Positions 62,526 to 64,000 of a stretch of 64,000 bases of DNA are shown piece after piece. The notes under the pieces are model-generated. The model made no database searches, was not told the DNA's origin, and saw only the letters and a list, made by a program, of their open reading frames with translations. The position numbers were made by a program, and so were the translations under genes. Source of the stretch: Bog-473 sp963745665 (lineage in GTDB: Bacteria > Actinomycetota > Acidimicrobiia > Acidimicrobiales > RAAP-2); NCBI GenBank assembly GCA_963745665.1, contig CAVUYE010000002.1, positions 1,798,001-1,862,000 on the forward strand, given 5' to 3'. Numbering within the stretch: position 1 is the first letter of the stretch; every line of letters begins with the position of its first letter.

Positions 62526-63019
62526 GCACGCAGTTCGGCGAGGCCTTCGTCGGCGACGGAGTCGACGCGGCCCACGTCAACACCGTGCTGGGCGCCGTCG
62601 GCGGGCCGGTCGAGACGGCTTGGGTGACCGCGTTGTCCACGCCGCGCCAGGGGCACGCCGCCTTCGTGGCCAGCGTGACGCCCGGCGTGGCCGTGCGTCC
62701 GTTCACCCTCTTCGTGAACAAGGCCTTCATAGAGGGCGAGCGGCACGCGGAGCTCACCTGGGGTGCTGCTCATGCCGGGGTGGCCGCCGGGGTCATGGAT
62801 GCCGTGGCCGAGGGCACCGTCCCTGCGGCCGAGACGAACGCTCTGCTCTTGATCGCCGCCGTCTGGGTCAACCCGCAGGCGTCCGACGATCGGGCCGTCT
62901 TCGAGCACAATCGGCACGCCGCCTTGGGCGCGCTCCGCAACGGGGCGCTTGGACAACCCTCCGTGGCCGACGCGCTGGCTGCCCGCCACGCGCCGTCCAA
63001 CGCGTTCTTCCGCGCTTGA
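62522..63019 (+). CDS. formaldehyde-activating enzyme (Fae) homologue
   Basis: 165 residues aligning along the length of Fae: GEAFVGDGVDAAHVNTVLG (with the catalytic-type His near residue 18), GGPVETAWVTALSTPRQGHA, VRPFTLFVNKAFIEG, HAGVAAGVMDAVAEGTVPA and VWVNPQASDDRAVFEHNRHA. Fae condenses formaldehyde with tetrahydromethanopterin in methylotrophs and archaea. Actinobacteria generally lack that cofactor, so the acceptor is an open question. GTG start coupled to the oxygenase; 16 bp before the VOC gene. Confidence 0.82.
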   Translation: MSTQFGEAFVGDGVDAAHVNTVLGAVGGPVETAWVTALSTPRQGHAAFVASVTPGVAVRPFTLFVNKAFIEGERHAELTWGAAHAGVAAGVMDAVAEGTVPAAETNALLLIAAVWVNPQASDDRAVFEHNRHAALGALRNGALGQPSVADALAARHAPSNAFFRA

Positions 63020-63035
63020 GCACTACGGTGGTCCT

Positions 63036-63470
63036 GTGGGAGCGATCCGGCTCGATCAGGTGAACCTCGTCGTGCGCGACGTGCCGGCCAGCCGTGCGTT
63101 CTACGCCCGTCTCGGGCTCGAGTTCGACGACGGCGGGGACCCGGTGTGGGCCGAGCACCACGTGTCGGTCCGGCAGGGCGGGAATGTGCCCCTCGACGTG
63201 GATCTCGACAGCGTGCCCTTCGCCGGCCGCTGGAACGAGGGGTGGCCCGGCGGGAGCGGCGCCATCCTCGGGTTCAAGGTGGAGAGCCGGGACGAGGTCG
63301 ACACCCTGGTGGCCTCCCTGGTGGGTGCCGGCGTGCCGGTCCAGCAGCAGCCGTACGACGCCTTCTGGGGCGCCCGCTATGCGGTCGTCAGTGATCCTGA
63401 CGGCAACGGTGTCGGCATCATGAGCCCGATCGACCCGGCCCGCCGCAGCGACGAGCCCCTGCCTTCGTGA
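63036..63470 (+). CDS. VOC (glyoxalase/bleomycin-resistance fold) protein
   Basis: 144 residues. LDQVNLVVRDVPASRAFYAR starts the first module, EHHVSVRQGG follows, and the second module ends PYDAFWGARYAVVSDPDGNG, a common VOC ending with metal-ligand Glu usually after it (here GIMSPID, no Glu). So it may bind a ligand without metal. GTG start; its TGA overlaps the ppa start in GTGA. Confidence 0.82.
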   Translation: MGAIRLDQVNLVVRDVPASRAFYARLGLEFDDGGDPVWAEHHVSVRQGGNVPLDVDLDSVPFAGRWNEGWPGGSGAILGFKVESRDEVDTLVASLVGAGVPVQQQPYDAFWGARYAVVSDPDGNGVGIMSPIDPARRSDEPLPS

Positions 63471-63974
63471 GTGCCGCGCCGGACGAGGCCATCGACGTCG
63501 TCGTCGAGATCCCCACCGGGAGCCGGAACAAGTACGAGTACGACCACGAACAGCATGTGATCCGGCTGGACCGCCGCCTGTTCACCGCCACGGCCTATCC
63601 GGCGGACTACGGCTTCGTCCCCGACACCCTGGCCGGGGACGGTGACCCCCTCGACGCACTGGTGCTGGTCACCGACCCGACCTTCCCGGGCTGCGTCGTG
63701 CGGGTGCGGATCCTCGGCATGTTCTCCATGCGCGATGAGAAGGGTGTGGACGCCAAGTTGATCTGCGTCCTCGAGCACGACCCCCAGTGGGACGGCGCAC
63801 AGCGACATCGGTGACGTGCCCGAGCACCTGCGCAATGAGATCGCCCATTTCTTCAGCATCTACAAGGATCTCGAGCCCGAGAAGTCGGTCGAGGTGCAGG
63901 GCTTCGCCGACCGGGCCGGCGCGCTGGTGGAACTCGAGCAGTGCCGGATCGCCTACCGTGCGGTCGAGACTTAG
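63467..63974 (+). CDS. ppa: inorganic pyrophosphatase, one frameshift
   Basis: Hydrolyses pyrophosphate to drive biosynthesis; normally essential. IPTGSRNKYEYDHEQHVIRL, YPADYGFVPDTLAGDGDPLD with the catalytic Asp cluster, and DEKGVDAKLICV are complete. The frame ends at 63814, but the expected C-terminus DIGDVPEHLRNEIAHFFSIY then continues in another frame to TAG 63974; one base is lost or gained near 63793. With correction about 168 aa, normal. GTG start coupled to the VOC gene. Confidence 0.92.
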
Positions 63975-63991
63975 GAGAGGGAGGGACGACC

Positions 63992-64000
63992 ATGCCGTTT
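63992..64000 (+). CDS. start of a further gene (cut by window edge)
   Basis: ATG CCG TTT follows AGGAGAGGGAGGG closely, a strong ribosome site after the ppa stop. Only three codons are visible, so no identity can be given. Confidence 0.35.

Overview
The window is about 64 kb of GC-rich actinobacterial chromosome. The 23S exons sum to about 3.1 kb, as in high-GC Gram-positives. The gcvH / FHA / FtsR-type MerR / DUF151 nuclease / MerR / gcvT / gcvP block is a classic actinobacterial arrangement. The 16S sequence, a wax-ester-synthase-like gene and the gene mix suggest an uncultured member of Acidimicrobiia or a relative; that placement is inference and no search was run.

Layout. 1-4.2 kb: arginine biosynthesis argF-argR-argG-argH. 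4.4-6.7 kb: a WS/DGAT acyltransferase and an alkyladenine DNA glycosylase, both broken by several frameshifts. 7.0-14.8 kb: one rrn operon with promoter, RNase III-type processing stems, 16S, a tRNA-less spacer, 23S, 5S and terminator. The 23S gene holds three group I introns, two of them paralogous and separated by only 20 nt of exon. 14.9-17.8 kb: a TPR protein and an L,D-transpeptidase. 18-22.2 kb: class I aldolase and 2-oxoacid:ferredoxin oxidoreductase korAB. 22.2-24.6 kb (minus): three small-family proteins. 24.6-30.9 kb: pgsA-like gene, a nucleotidyltransferase/degenerate phosphomannomutase fusion, gcvH, FHA protein, ftsR-like gene, DUF151 nuclease, lipoprotein. 31-36 kb: AcuI-like reductase, S9 peptidase, GT87-like membrane protein, anchored protein. 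36.1-37.8 kb: divergent thiD and thiG. 37.8-40.7 kb: a ferric-iron ABC permease and ATPase behind a DtxR/IdeR-type box. 40.8-45.9 kb: MerR, small nuclease-like protein, gcvT, tandem glycine riboswitch, gcvP. 46-46.9 kb (minus): two fluoride channels behind a fluoride riboswitch. 47-49.8 kb (minus): SDR and HelD-like helicase. 50.5-55.2 kb (minus): five-gene operon with alcohol dehydrogenase, SDR, sulfotransferase, alkylsulfatase-like MBL protein and VOC protein. 55.5-61.6 kb: MacAB-like export operon with two adaptors and glycine-rich tails. 61.7-64 kb: 2-oxoglutarate oxygenase, formaldehyde-activating-enzyme homologue, VOC protein and inorganic pyrophosphatase, tightly coupled.

Working together: the glycine cleavage genes are split between gcvH and gcvT/gcvP around the garA/ftsR-like regulators, and gcvP has its own glycine riboswitch. 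Three metabolite- or ion-responsive sites (iron box, glycine riboswitch, fluoride riboswitch) sit directly in front of the matching genes. The last operon couples an oxygenase with a formaldehyde-binding enzyme family, which suggests oxidative demethylation followed by formaldehyde capture.

Quality caveat: many genes, including normally essential ones (ppa, argG, gcvP), are broken by single-base frameshifts that leave the protein readable in another frame. This points to residual indel errors in the assembly more than to real gene decay, so frameshifted entries should be read as probably intact genes unless noted.
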